A DNA stretch of 34,268 bases from Alphaproteobacteria bacterium (lineage in GTDB: Bacteria; Pseudomonadota; Alphaproteobacteria; UBA828). Below are positions 26,580 to 34,268 of this stretch, in pieces. Under the pieces are notes generated by a model. It was not told where the DNA came from, did no database searches, and was given only the letters and a program-made list of their open reading frames with translations. Both the position numbers and the translations under genes were made by a program. The stretch spans positions 1-34,268 of the forward strand of contig JAJDXK010000155.1 in the NCBI GenBank assembly GCA_022823305.1, in the 5' to 3' direction. The stretch's first letter is position 1. Each line of letters begins with the position of its first letter.

Positions 26580-29500
26580 CTACTCCGCGGCGCTGGCCTG
26601 CGGCGCGGGCGTGCGGAAGGCGGCGAGGAGCTCGGCCTCGCGCTCCTTCGCGCAGGCGATGTTCGCTTCCTTGACGTGGCCGAAGCCGCGCATGGCGAGC
26701 GGCACCTCCGCGATCTCCACGGCAAGCGCGTGGTTGTCCGACTCGAGGCCCGCGATCAGCGCCGCCACCGTGGCCTCGTACTCGTCGATGAGCGCCCGTT
26801 CGCGGCGCCGCTCGGCGCTGTAGCCGAAGATGTCGAGCGGGGTTCCGCGCAGGCCCTTGAAGCGGGCCAGCAGGCGGAAGGCCGCGAGCATCCAGGGGCC
26901 GAAGACCTGCTTCTTCAGGTGGCCGGTCTCGGGGTCGCGGCGGGCGAAGAGCGGCGGCGCCAGGCTGAAGCGGAGCCCGTAGGAGCCCTCGAACTGTGCT
27001 TCGACCTGCCGGCGGAAGCGGCCGTCGGTGTAGAGCCTCGCGACCTCGTACTCGTCCTTGTAGGCGAGCAGCTTGTGGTAGGCGCGGGCGACCGCCTCGG
27101 TGAGCTGCTGGCGGCCCGGCGCGCGCGCCCGCTCGGCCTCGCGCATGCGGGCGACGAGGGCACGGTAGCGCGCGGCGTACGCCGAGTTCTGGTAGGCCCT
27201 GAGGTCGGCGGTGCGGCGCTCGATCAGCGCCTCCAGTCCCTCCGGCGCAGGCGCCGCGCGCGCCGGCCCGGACCCGGCGGCAGCGGCCGCGACGGCGCCC
27301 GGATCGTGCGCCGCCGCGCGGCCCCAGCGGAAGGCGCGCAGGTTGGCCTCCACCGCGACACCGTTGAGCGCGATCGCCTGCTCCAGGGCGTCTGCGCCGA
27401 GCGGCACCTGGCCGCGCTGGTAGGCGACGCCGAGCAGGAAGAGGTTGGCGTAGACGGCATCGCCGATCAGCGCCGTCGCGAGCCGGGTCGCGTCGACCAC
27501 GTCGAGCCCGGCCGCAGCCGCCCGGATCACCCCCTCGAGCTGCTCGTCGGGGAAGGCGAGGTCCGGCGCCCGCGTGAAGTCGCCGGTCGGTATCGGGTCG
27601 CCGTTGACGACCGCGTGGGACGAGCCCTTGTCGAGCCGCACCAACGCGTCGCGGCTCGCCGCCACCACCAGGTCGATGCCGAGCATGAGCCTGGCGCCGC
27701 CGGTGGCGATGCGCACGGCGTGCAGGTCGTCGGCCCGCTCGGCGATGCGGATATGGCTGGTCACGGCGCCGTACTTCTGGGCGAGGCCCGCCTTGTCGAG
27801 CACGGTGGCGCCCTTGCCCTCGAGCCGGGCGGCGGTGCCCAGCAGCGCGCCGAGCGTGACGATCCCGGTGCCGCCGACCCCGGCGAGCAGGATGCCGTAG
27901 GGCTCGGTACACGAGGGGCGCGCGGGCTCGGGCAGGGCGGCGATCAGCCTGTCGTGCTCGGCGGAGGGCGCGCGCGTGCGCCGGCGCCCGCCCTTGACCA
28001 GGACGAAGCTCGGGCAGAAGCCCTTGATGCAGGAGAAATCCTTGTTGCAGGCGGACTGGTCGATGGCCCGCTTGCGGCCGAACTCGGTCTCCAGCGGCAC
28101 CACCGACAGGCAGTTGGACTGCACGCCGCAGTCGCCGCAGCCCTCGCACACGTCGGGGTTGATGATGACGCGCCAGTCCGGGTCCTCCAGCAGGCCGCGC
28201 TTGCGCCGGCGCCGCTTCTCGGTCGCGCACATCTGGTCGTAGACGATGGCCGAGACCCCCTCCCACTGGCGCAGGTCGCGCTGCACCTGATCGAGCTCGT
28301 CCCGGTGGTGGATGGTGACGCCGTCGGCGAACTGTCCGTCGAAGGGGTACTTCTCGGGCTGGTCGGTGACCACGGCGATGCGGCCGACGCCCTCCGCCTG
28401 AATCTGGCGGGTCACGCGCTGGACCGAGAGCGGCCCGTCCATGGGCTGGCCTCCGGTCATCGCCACGGCGTCGTTGTAGAGGATCTTGTAGGTCATGTTG
28501 ACGCCGGCCGAGACCGCGGCGCGGATCGCCAGGATGCCGGAGTGGAAGTAGGTGCCGTCGCCGATGTTCTGGAAGACGTGGCCGGTCTCGGTGAAGGGCG
28601 CCATGCCGATCCAGCTCGCGCCCTCGCCGCCCATGTGGGTGAAGGTCGCGGTCTCGCGGTCCATCCACTGCGCCATGTAGTGGCAGCCGATGCCGGCGAG
28701 CGCGCGGCTCCCCTCCGGCACCTTGGTCGAGGTGTTGTGCGGGCAGCCCGAGCAGAAGTAGGGTACGCGCTCGATCGCAGCGCTCTCGCGCGCGGCGCCC
28801 TCGTCCCAGCGGGCGCGCAGCCGGGCGAGGCGCGCCTCGACCTGCTCGTCGGCGCCGAAGCGCCCGAGCCGGGCGGCCAGCGTCTGCGCGACGCCGGTCG
28901 GGTCGAGCTCGCCCGAGGCGCGAAGCAGCGGCCGGCCCTCCTCGTCGCACTTGCCGATGACGCGGGGGCGCCCGCTGGCGGCCACGTTGTAGAGCAGCTC
29001 CTTGATCTGGCTCTCGATCAGGCCCCGCTTCTCCTCGACGACGAGAATCTCGTCGAGCCCGCCTGCGAAGCGGCGGATGCCTTCCGGCTCCAGCGGCCAG
29101 GACATGCCCACCTTGTAGAGCGCGAGCCCGAGCCGCCGGGCGCCCGCCTCGTCGATGCCGAGGTCGTCGAGGGCCTGGCGCACGTCGAGGTAGGACTTGC
29201 CGGTGGTGACGATGCCGAGGCGCCGCCCCGGCCCGTCGATCACGCTGCGGTCGAGCCCGTTGGCGCGGGCGTAGGCGCGGGCGGCGTCGAGCTTGTGCTC
29301 GAGCAGGCGCTCCTCCTGGTCGAGCGCCGTGTCGGGCCAGCGGATGTTGAGCCCGCCTTCGGGCAGGGCATGGTCCTCCGGCGTGGCGGTGCTCACGCGC
29401 CGGGGGTCGACCGAGACGATGGCCGAGCTGTCCACCGTCTCGGCGATACAGATGAAGCCGACCCAGAGCCCGGCGTAGCGCGAGAGCGCCCAGCCGTGCA

Positions 29501-30050
29501 GCCCAAAATCCAGAAACTCCTGCACGCCCGCCGGGTTGAGCACCGGCATGGCGGCGCTCACGAAGTCGAACTCGCTCTGGTGCGCGGTGGTCGACGAGGC
29601 GCAGACGTGGTCGTCGCCGGCCAGCGCCAGCACGCCGCCGTGCGGTGCGGTGCCGGCGTTGTTGGCGTGCTTGAAGACGTCCATGGTGCGGTCGACGCCC
29701 GGTCCCTTGCCGTACCAGATGGCGAAGACGCCGTCGTGCTTCGCGCCGGGGAAGAGCCCCACCTGCTGCGTGCCCCAGAGCGCGGTGGCCGCGGTGTCCT
29801 CGTTGACGCCGGGCTGGAAGAGGATGCCGTGCTGCTCGAGGAAGGGCCGCGCCTGCCACAGCGCGCGGTCGAAGTTGCCGAGCGGCGAGCCGCGGTAGCC
29901 CGAGATCATGCAGGCGGTGTCCAGACCGGCCGCCTTGTCGCGCAGGTGCTGCATCATCGGCAGCCGCACCAGCGCCTGGGTGCCGGTCATGTAGACCTCG
30001 CCCGAGCGGGCGGCGTACTTGTCGTCGAGAGAGACCGCGGCGAGCGTCAT
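26580..30050 (-). CDS. Single-chain indolepyruvate ferredoxin oxidoreductase
   Basis: A 1156-residue fused 2-oxoacid:ferredoxin oxidoreductase that would decarboxylate aryl-pyruvates, such as indolepyruvate or phenylpyruvate, to aryl-acetyl-CoA in the cytoplasm. In order: pyrimidine-binding region with GYRGSPLGNFD near residue 65, a TPP-binding domain with GDGTYFHSG and a downstream YNDAVAMTGGQ (about 490-540), a ferredoxin-like region with C635, C638, C641 and C647 plus further cysteines (CNKDFSCIKGFC), a gamma domain starting GILLAGVGGTGIVTLG, and a C-terminal DUF6537-type tail. This one-gene form replaces separate iorA and iorB. AGGA precedes the ATG at 30050. It is divergent from the crotonase-fold gene. 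Confidence 0.92.
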   Translation of the reverse strand: MTLAAVSLDDKYAARSGEVYMTGTQALVRLPMMQHLRDKAAGLDTACMISGYRGSPLGNFDRALWQARPFLEQHGILFQPGVNEDTAATALWGTQQVGLFPGAKHDGVFAIWYGKGPGVDRTMDVFKHANNAGTAPHGGVLALAGDDHVCASSTTAHQSEFDFVSAAMPVLNPAGVQEFLDFGLHGWALSRYAGLWVGFICIAETVDSSAIVSVDPRRVSTATPEDHALPEGGLNIRWPDTALDQEERLLEHKLDAARAYARANGLDRSVIDGPGRRLGIVTTGKSYLDVRQALDDLGIDEAGARRLGLALYKVGMSWPLEPEGIRRFAGGLDEILVVEEKRGLIESQIKELLYNVAASGRPRVIGKCDEEGRPLLRASGELDPTGVAQTLAARLGRFGADEQVEARLARLRARWDEGAARESAAIERVPYFCSGCPHNTSTKVPEGSRALAGIGCHYMAQWMDRETATFTHMGGEGASWIGMAPFTETGHVFQNIGDGTYFHSGILAIRAAVSAGVNMTYKILYNDAVAMTGGQPMDGPLSVQRVTRQIQAEGVGRIAVVTDQPEKYPFDGQFADGVTIHHRDELDQVQRDLRQWEGVSAIVYDQMCATEKRRRRKRGLLEDPDWRVIINPDVCEGCGDCGVQSNCLSVVPLETEFGRKRAIDQSACNKDFSCIKGFCPSFVLVKGGRRRTRAPSAEHDRLIAALPEPARPSCTEPYGILLAGVGGTGIVTLGALLGTAARLEGKGATVLDKAGLAQKYGAVTSHIRIAERADDLHAVRIATGGARLMLGIDLVVAASRDALVRLDKGSSHAVVNGDPIPTGDFTRAPDLAFPDEQLEGVIRAAAAGLDVVDATRLATALIGDAVYANLFLLGVAYQRGQVPLGADALEQAIALNGVAVEANLRAFRWGRAAAHDPGAVAAAAAGSGPARAAPAPEGLEALIERRTADLRAYQNSAYAARYRALVARMREAERARAPGRQQLTEAVARAYHKLLAYKDEYEVARLYTDGRFRRQVEAQFEGSYGLRFSLAPPLFARRDPETGHLKKQVFGPWMLAAFRLLARFKGLRGTPLDIFGYSAERRRERALIDEYEATVAALIAGLESDNHALAVEIAEVPLAMRGFGHVKEANIACAKEREAELLAAFRTPAPQASAAE

Positions 30051-30130
30051 CGTCGTTCCTGTCCTCGGCGTCTGGCTCTTCTTGGGGCACGGCCGCAAGC
30101 GGCGGCCAGCGTGCGCGCGGCCGCGTCGCC

Positions 30131-30173
30131 ATCATACCCCATGGCGGCGCAGCCGCACGAAGGCGGCATGGGG
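30131..30173. promoter_or_regulatory. Inverted repeat and -10 box between divergent genes
   Basis: CCCCATG (30137-30143) and CATGGGG (30167-30173) form a perfect 7-bp inverted repeat with a 23-base spacer. On the minus strand TATGAT (30131-30136), a 5/6 match to the -10 consensus, abuts the left arm and points to the oxidoreductase gene, giving a leader near 73 bases; the -35 is poor. A dimeric regulator bound here could control both directions. Confidence 0.35.
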
Positions 30174-30245
30174 CGCGTGGGCCGCGTTGCGTTTGCGCCG
30201 GGGTGCTGACACCCTCGCCGCCGCAGGCCGGAAGGGGAGGCGGGC

Positions 30246-31052
30246 ATGAAGGGCTATGACGCTTACACCACGATGACCTTTGCGCGCGAGCGGCGCGTGC
30301 TCACCGTGACGCTCGACCGGCCCGACGTGCTCAACGCGGTGAACGCGGCCATGCACGCCGAGCTCGCGCGGCTCTTCCACGACATCGCCGCGGACCCCGA
30401 GACAGACATCGTCGTGCTCACCGGCGCGGGCCGCGCCTTCTGCGCCGGCGGCGACGTGGACTGGCTGCAGGGCGCGATGGACGACCCGGCCATCTTCGAC
30501 GGCATCGCGGTGGAGGCGAAGCAGATCGTCTTCGGCCTGCTCGACTGTGAGAAGCCCGTCGTCTGCCGGCTCAACGGCGATGCGGTGGGGCTCGGCGCCA
30601 CGGTCGCGCTCTTCTGCGACATCATCATCGCGGCCGAAGACGCGCGGATCGGCGATCTACACGTCAACATCGGGCTCTCGGCCGGCGACGGCGGGGCGAT
30701 CATCTGGCCCCAGCTCGTGGGCTACCCGCTGGCCAAGGAGTTCCTGATGACAGGCCGGCTGATCGACGGCGCCGAGGCGGCGGCGCTCGGTCTCGTCAAC
30801 GAGGCGGTGGCGCCGGACGAGCTCGACGCGCGCGTCGCCCGCATGGTGGGCAAGCTGGAACGCGGCGCGACCCAGGCGATCCGCTACACCAAGGTCTCGA
30901 TCAACATCGGGCTCCGGCAGCTTGCGCACGCGATGATGGACGCCTCCATCGCCTACGAGAGCCTGACCAACGTCTCCGCCGACCATCGCGAGGGGCTCGC
31001 CGCCTTCAGCGAGAAGCGCAGGCCCGCGTTCGGCCGCGGCGGGGGGCATTGA
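30246..31052 (+). CDS. Crotonase-fold protein (enoyl-CoA hydratase family) lacking both catalytic glutamates
   Basis: A 268-residue member of the enoyl-CoA hydratase/isomerase superfamily. The CoA and oxyanion-hole elements are present (GAGRAFCAGGDV at 60-71 and LNGDAVGLGATVAL at 109-122), as is the C-terminal FSEKRRPAF helix. Aligning by eye to rat mitochondrial hydratase, the two catalytic glutamates (E144 and E164 there) correspond to T119 and H139, so ordinary hydration is unlikely. D148 in AGDGGA is a possible alternative acid. It overlaps the peptidase start (TGATG) and is divergent from the aryl-pyruvate oxidoreductase, hinting at aryl-CoA metabolism. GGGGAGG precedes the ATG. Confidence 0.85.
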   Translation: MKGYDAYTTMTFARERRVLTVTLDRPDVLNAVNAAMHAELARLFHDIAADPETDIVVLTGAGRAFCAGGDVDWLQGAMDDPAIFDGIAVEAKQIVFGLLDCEKPVVCRLNGDAVGLGATVALFCDIIIAAEDARIGDLHVNIGLSAGDGGAIIWPQLVGYPLAKEFLMTGRLIDGAEAAALGLVNEAVAPDELDARVARMVGKLERGATQAIRYTKVSINIGLRQLAHAMMDASIAYESLTNVSADHREGLAAFSEKRRPAFGRGGGH

Positions 31053-32827
31053 TGGCGCAAGCCGATGGGGCGTCGTTGCCGGGCTGGGACCTCGGCGACC
31101 TCTACCCCGGGCCTGAGTCGGACGCGCTGCGGCGCGACCTTGCGGACGCGGACGCGGAGGCCACCGCGCTTCACGAGGAATTCGCCGGCACCGTCGCGGA
31201 CCTCGACGGTGCGGCGCTGGGCGCCCTCATCGCCCGCTACGAGGCGGTGAAGGAGACCCTGGAGCGGCTCACCAGCTACGCCTACCTGGTCTACTGCACG
31301 GCGCTGGAGGACGCAGACGCGGGCCGCTTCTTCCAGACGATCCGGGAGGAGACCACCGCCATCGAGAGCCGGCTGCTCTTCCTCACCCTCGAGCTCAACC
31401 GGATCGACGACGAGGCGCTCGAGGAGAAGCTGGAGGCACCCGCGCTCGCCCGCTACGCGCCCTGGGTGCGCGACGTGCGCGCTTTCCGCCCCCACCAGCT
31501 CTCGGACGAGGCGGAGCGGCTGCTGCACGAGAAGCAGGTGGCGGGCCGCGCTGCCTGGGTGCGCCTCTTCGACGAGACCATGGCCCAGCTTCGCTTCCCC
31601 GTGCGCGGCGAGGCGCTCACCAGCGCCGGGGCGCTCAACCTGCTCTCGGACAAGGATTCCGCAACGCGCAAGGAGGCCGCGCAGGCGCTGGGCTCCGTGC
31701 TCGGCGAGAACGTGCGCACCTTCGCGCTCATCACCAACACGCTGGCCAAGGACAAGGAGATCGAGGACGGCTGGCGCGGCTTCGCGCGGCCGATCTCGGC
31801 CCGCAACCTTGGCAACCGGGTCGAAGACGCGGTGGTGGACGCGCTGATCGCGGCGGTGGAGGCGGCTTACGCGCGCCTCGCCCACCGCTACTACCGCCTC
31901 AAGGCCCGCTGGATGGGCACCGACGCGCTCGACTACTGGGACCGCAACGCGCCGCTGCCCGAGGACGACGACCGCAGCATCGGCTGGGGCGAGGCGGTCT
32001 CAACGGTGCTCGATGCCTACCGCGCCTTCTCGCCCACGCTCGCGGACATCGCCCGTCGCTTCTTCGAGAACGACTGGATCGACGCGCCGGTGCGCGCGGG
32101 CAAGGCGCCGGGCGCCTTCGCCCACCCCACCGTGCCCGGCGTGCATCCCTACCTGCTGCTCAACTACCAGGGCAAGACGCGCGACGTCATGGTGCTGGCC
32201 CACGAGCTCGGCCACGGCGTGCACCAGGTGCTGGCAGGCGCGCAGGGCCTGCTGATGGCGGAGACCCCGCTGACGCTGGCGGAGACCGCGTCGGTCTTCG
32301 GCGAGCAGCTCACCTTCCGCGCGTTGCTGGAGGGCGAGGACGATGCGGCCCGCCGCCGCGTCATGCTCGCGGGCAAGGTGGAGGACATGCTGAACACGGT
32401 GGTGCGCCAGGTCGCCTTCTGCGCCTTCGAGCGCCGCGTCCACGACGAGCGCCGCTCGGGCGAGCTCACGCCCGAGCGCCTCTCTGAGCACTGGCTCGCG
32501 GTCCAGCGCGAGAGCCTGGGCCCGGCGCTCCGCCTCGAGGACGACTACCGCTTCTACTGGAGCTACATCCCCCACTTCATCCACGCGCCCTTCTACGTCT
32601 ACGCCTACGCCTTCGGCGAGTGCCTGGTGAACGCGCTCTACGCGGCCTATCGGGAGAAGCCTGCGGGCTTCGAGCGGAAGTATCTCGACATGCTGCGGGC
32701 CGGCGGGACGCTGCGGCACCGGGAGCTGCTGGCGCCCTTCGGCCTCGATGCCTCCGACCCCGCCTTCTGGTCGCGCGGCCTCGACGTGATCGCGGGCTTC
32801 GTCGACGAGCTGGAGGCGGCGATCTGA
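31052..32827 (+). CDS. pepF: M3-family oligoendopeptidase (PepF-like)
   Basis: A 591-residue zinc metallopeptidase that trims peptides in the cytoplasm. The zinc site is H384-E385-x2-H388 (AHELGHG) with the third ligand E411 in LAETASVFGEQ. The C-terminal substrate-closing region IPHFIHAPFYVYAYAFGECLV is typical of the PepF/M3B group, and the long helical N-terminal half restricts entry to short peptides. Length is normal. The ATG at 31052 shares its first base with the stop codon of the upstream gene (TGATG), so the two are coupled although no functional link is known. A TTG one codon earlier is less likely. Confidence 0.93.
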   Translation: MAQADGASLPGWDLGDLYPGPESDALRRDLADADAEATALHEEFAGTVADLDGAALGALIARYEAVKETLERLTSYAYLVYCTALEDADAGRFFQTIREETTAIESRLLFLTLELNRIDDEALEEKLEAPALARYAPWVRDVRAFRPHQLSDEAERLLHEKQVAGRAAWVRLFDETMAQLRFPVRGEALTSAGALNLLSDKDSATRKEAAQALGSVLGENVRTFALITNTLAKDKEIEDGWRGFARPISARNLGNRVEDAVVDALIAAVEAAYARLAHRYYRLKARWMGTDALDYWDRNAPLPEDDDRSIGWGEAVSTVLDAYRAFSPTLADIARRFFENDWIDAPVRAGKAPGAFAHPTVPGVHPYLLLNYQGKTRDVMVLAHELGHGVHQVLAGAQGLLMAETPLTLAETASVFGEQLTFRALLEGEDDAARRRVMLAGKVEDMLNTVVRQVAFCAFERRVHDERRSGELTPERLSEHWLAVQRESLGPALRLEDDYRFYWSYIPHFIHAPFYVYAYAFGECLVNALYAAYREKPAGFERKYLDMLRAGGTLRHRELLAPFGLDASDPAFWSRGLDVIAGFVDELEAAI

Positions 32828-32884
32828 CGCCGCCCGGCGAGACGCTGCCATTCTGGAGGGAGCGGGTGTCTTCGATTCAGAATT

Positions 32885-33163
32885 CTACGAAGCGTCGAGG
32901 GTCTTGTCGTGCTCTCCGACGTTGCGGAGGATGCAGGTTCCGTCCGCAACTTCGAACGACAGTCGAATTCCTTTGCTGACGCGAATTGCCCATGTGTTCT
33001 TGCGCGATCTGACTTTCTCTAGGTTCCGACTGGGGCGGGGCCTGTTGTCATTCAGAAGCTCGGCAAGCGCGTCGTCAACCGCTTTCTGATGTCGCTTGTC
33101 TAGGCGACGGTAGGCCTTGCTGAAGCGTTCCAGTCGGTTGAAGTTCTCGATGCCAAGAGCCAC
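32885..33163 (-). CDS. RelE/YafQ-like toxin candidate
   Basis: A 92-residue basic protein with the RelE-fold pattern: two N-terminal helices (FSKAYRRLDKRHQKAVDDALAELL), a region rich in Arg/Lys (RPSRNLEKVRSRKNTWAIRVSKGIRLSFEV) forming the strands, and the usual end ILRNVGEHDKTL, like the VGxHD/Y tail of YafQ and related mRNA interferases. R56 to R66 and H85 are candidate catalytic or RNA-binding residues. The start is a GTG, 3 bases after the stop of the 163-residue gene upstream, so the two form an operon with antitoxin-first order. The DNA here is visibly less GC-rich than its surroundings, a sign of transfer. Confidence 0.75.
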   Translation of the reverse strand: MALGIENFNRLERFSKAYRRLDKRHQKAVDDALAELLNDNRPRPSRNLEKVRSRKNTWAIRVSKGIRLSFEVADGTCILRNVGEHDKTLDAS

Positions 33164-33166
33164 CTC

Positions 33167-33658
33167 TCAGCGGCTTCTCATGTCCGCTACAAGGCTCTCA
33201 ACATTATCGAACGCCTCACCCTCGGGCTTTTCGAGGTCCGCATCGTGCTCGATGACGGCCCACCGGAGGTCCACCAGTGCATCGTGCAGCTTTTGGAGCG
33301 CGCCGATTGCCTCCTCGTTTCTCTCAGATACCTCAACAGCATGTTCTGCTGGAAGCATCGACCAGTCCAGTTTTTGAAGGGCATGGATTGTTTTTCTTAC
33401 GCCGGCCTCTGCAGCGACAGACTTAGGCGTCAATTTACCCGTTGGATCAAGCGGCTCGTCATATCCACCAGTTTGGGCAAGTTGGGCAAGAATTCGGCTG
33501 CATACCTTTTCGATAGTTTCAGCATTATTGCGCGCATCTGTTGCCACATCGATAACGGCATCCACCGCGCGCAAATAGTCGAGTGAGAACTGCGAGTCTG
33601 CCTTCACCCTATTGTAGATGACCTCCAGACGCGGAATGGAGGTTTGTGTTGTTTGCAT
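33167..33658 (-). CDS. Unrecognised helical protein, possible antitoxin partner
   Basis: A 163-residue protein I cannot place in a family. It appears largely helical and acidic: residues 10-55 (LEVIYNRVKADSQFSLDYL, AVIDVATDARNNAETIEKV), a linker (GGYDEPLDPTGKLTPKS), then about 85-160 (GVRKTIHALQKLDWSML, NEEAIGALQKLHDALVDL, DNVESLVADM). No ribbon-helix-helix, HTH or AbrB motif is apparent. It directly precedes the RelE-like gene, the position of an antitoxin, but it is longer than most RelE partners. The ATG at 33658 has GGAG at 6-base spacing; a TTG-started extension to 33757 is possible but looks non-coding. Composition is AT-richer than the flanks. Confidence 0.65.
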   Translation of the reverse strand: MQTTQTSIPRLEVIYNRVKADSQFSLDYLRAVDAVIDVATDARNNAETIEKVCSRILAQLAQTGGYDEPLDPTGKLTPKSVAAEAGVRKTIHALQKLDWSMLPAEHAVEVSERNEEAIGALQKLHDALVDLRWAVIEHDADLEKPEGEAFDNVESLVADMRSR

Positions 33659-33762
33659 ATGTGTCTCCAGTCCTCCGGCCAGATTCCCCTGTCCGTCGAC
33701 CACATCCTTGCACACCCCGGGACACGCGGAACAGCGAAAAGTGCGCTTGTGGCCCAAGGGTC

Positions 33763-33784
33763 ATGCACCATCGCGCACGTGCAT
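33763..33784. promoter_or_regulatory. Inverted repeat upstream of the toxin-antitoxin-like pair
   Basis: ATGCAC-N10-GTGCAT is a perfect 6-bp inverted repeat about 105 bases upstream of the 163-residue gene and 40 bases past the dehydrogenase stop. It is the only clear symmetry in the 165-base gap and could be an operator; no convincing -35/-10 pair was found beside it. Confidence 0.25.
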
Positions 33785-33823
33785 TCGCGCGAGCGACTCG
33801 TCCGAATCAGCCGGAGCTCGCGC

Positions 33824-34268
33824 CTAGAGAAACACCGTGCCGCCGTCCACCATCAGGGTCTGGCCGGTGACGAGCCCGCTCGCGTCGGAGGCGAGATAGA
33901 GCACGGTGCCCACCAGGTCGTCGGTGGTGAGGTTCTTCTGCAGGCTCTGGCCGCTGGCGACGGCCTGCAGCAGCTTCTCCTTCTTGGGCCCGAAGAAGTC
34001 GTCGGTGCCCTCGGTCAGCACCGCGCTCGGTGCGACGGCGTTGACCCTGATCCAGTCGCGGCCGAGTTCGCGCGCGAGCGCGCGGGTCATGCCGATGACC
34101 GCGGCCTTGGACGTCGCGTAGTGGAGCCCGAAGGGCATGCCGTAGACCGCGGCCAGCGAGGCGATGTTGATGATCGAGCCGCCGCCCGCCTCGCGCATGG
34201 CCGGCACGCATGCCTTGCAGCACTGCCAGACGCCGCGCACGTTGACGGCCATGGTGCGGTCCCACTCG
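33824..34268 (-). CDS. Short-chain dehydrogenase/reductase, C-terminal part
   Basis: The visible 148 codons are the C-terminal part of a classical SDR enzyme; the NAD-binding N-terminus lies beyond the right edge, and the frame stays open to it (EWDRT precedes MAVNVRGVW, so that Met is internal). The catalytic Ser lies in INIASLAAVYG and the Tyr-x3-Lys pair in HYATSKAAV (about 34108-34120). The C-terminus has the family's GxVxxLASDASGLVTGQTLMVDGG block. Substrate is unknown; members of this group often act on beta-keto or sugar-derived alcohols. Confidence 0.9.
   Translation of the reverse strand, partial: EWDRTMAVNVRGVWQCCKACVPAMREAGGGSIINIASLAAVYGMPFGLHYATSKAAVIGMTRALARELGRDWIRVNAVAPSAVLTEGTDDFFGPKKEKLLQAVASGQSLQKNLTTDDLVGTVLYLASDASGLVTGQTLMVDGGTVFL

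Noticed and set aside
26422..30135. Minus-strand open frame of 1237 codons in another frame of the same gene
   Set aside because: Arg/Ala/Gly/Pro-rich frameshift shadow that also runs through rnhA; no recognisable motif.
26676..30209. Plus-strand open frame of 1177 codons opposite the indolepyruvate oxidoreductase
   Set aside because: It mirrors a clear 1156-residue enzyme with intact TPP and iron-sulfur motifs. The translation is low-complexity Ala/Gly/Arg/Val/Leu/His with no domain, as expected antisense to GC-rich coding DNA.
33659..33757. TTG-started extension of the 163-residue protein with two cysteine pairs (CSACPGVC)
   Set aside because: It looked like a zinc knuckle at first, but the internal ATG has a good ribosome binding site and the upstream codons match the composition of the non-coding gap.

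Overview
The window looks like chromosomal DNA of a GC-rich, Gram-negative alphaproteobacterium. The evidence is conserved gene neighbourhoods rather than any marker RNA: ppiD next to trpDC and divergent from tpiA, the tpiA-secG-pyrG-kdsA run, and the thrB-rnhA pair are alphaproteobacterial arrangements. kdsA and a SurA/PpiD-type folding factor imply an outer membrane with KDO. Rhodospirillales-like affiliation is plausible but only an inference. No rRNA, tRNA, CRISPR array or insertion sequence was seen, and no gap between genes exceeds 300 bases.

Layout. Positions 1-7879 are housekeeping: trpC (cut by the edge) and trpD, an unlinked SAM methyltransferase, ppiD, and the tpiA-secG-pyrG-kdsA block. 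Positions 7891-16121 are accessory metabolism and stability genes: a fold-type IV aminotransferase resembling (R)-amine transaminases, a nested palindromic repeat, a small cupin, a DenD-type dehydrogenase divergent from a D-threonine-aldolase-like PLP enzyme, two ABC ATPases without permeases (one with a degenerate signature motif), an antitoxin-like DUF1778 protein lacking its usual toxin, a VapBC pair with a clear palindromic operator, and a 3-hydroxyisobutyrate-dehydrogenase-family enzyme.

Positions 16365-25123 hold a complete nitrous oxide reductase operon, nosRZDFYLX. From nosZ to nosX every stop codon overlaps the next start, and a good FNR/NNR-type site lies 93 bases before nosR. It should let the cell reduce N2O to N2 under low oxygen: NosR and NosX supply electrons and flavin, NosL and NosDFY supply copper/sulfur maturation, and NosZ is the TAT-exported enzyme. 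No other denitrification gene is present here.

Positions 25167-32827 return to thrB-rnhA, followed by a single-chain indolepyruvate ferredoxin oxidoreductase, a crotonase-fold protein lacking both classical catalytic glutamates, and an M3 oligopeptidase. A visibly AT-richer island (about 32.9-33.8 kb) then carries a RelE/YafQ-like toxin candidate with an unusual 163-residue helical partner. The window ends inside a short-chain dehydrogenase.

The best candidates for something undescribed are the 32885-33658 toxin/partner pair, the asymmetric orphan ABC ATPase pair (11872-14096), and the crotonase-fold protein with an altered active site.
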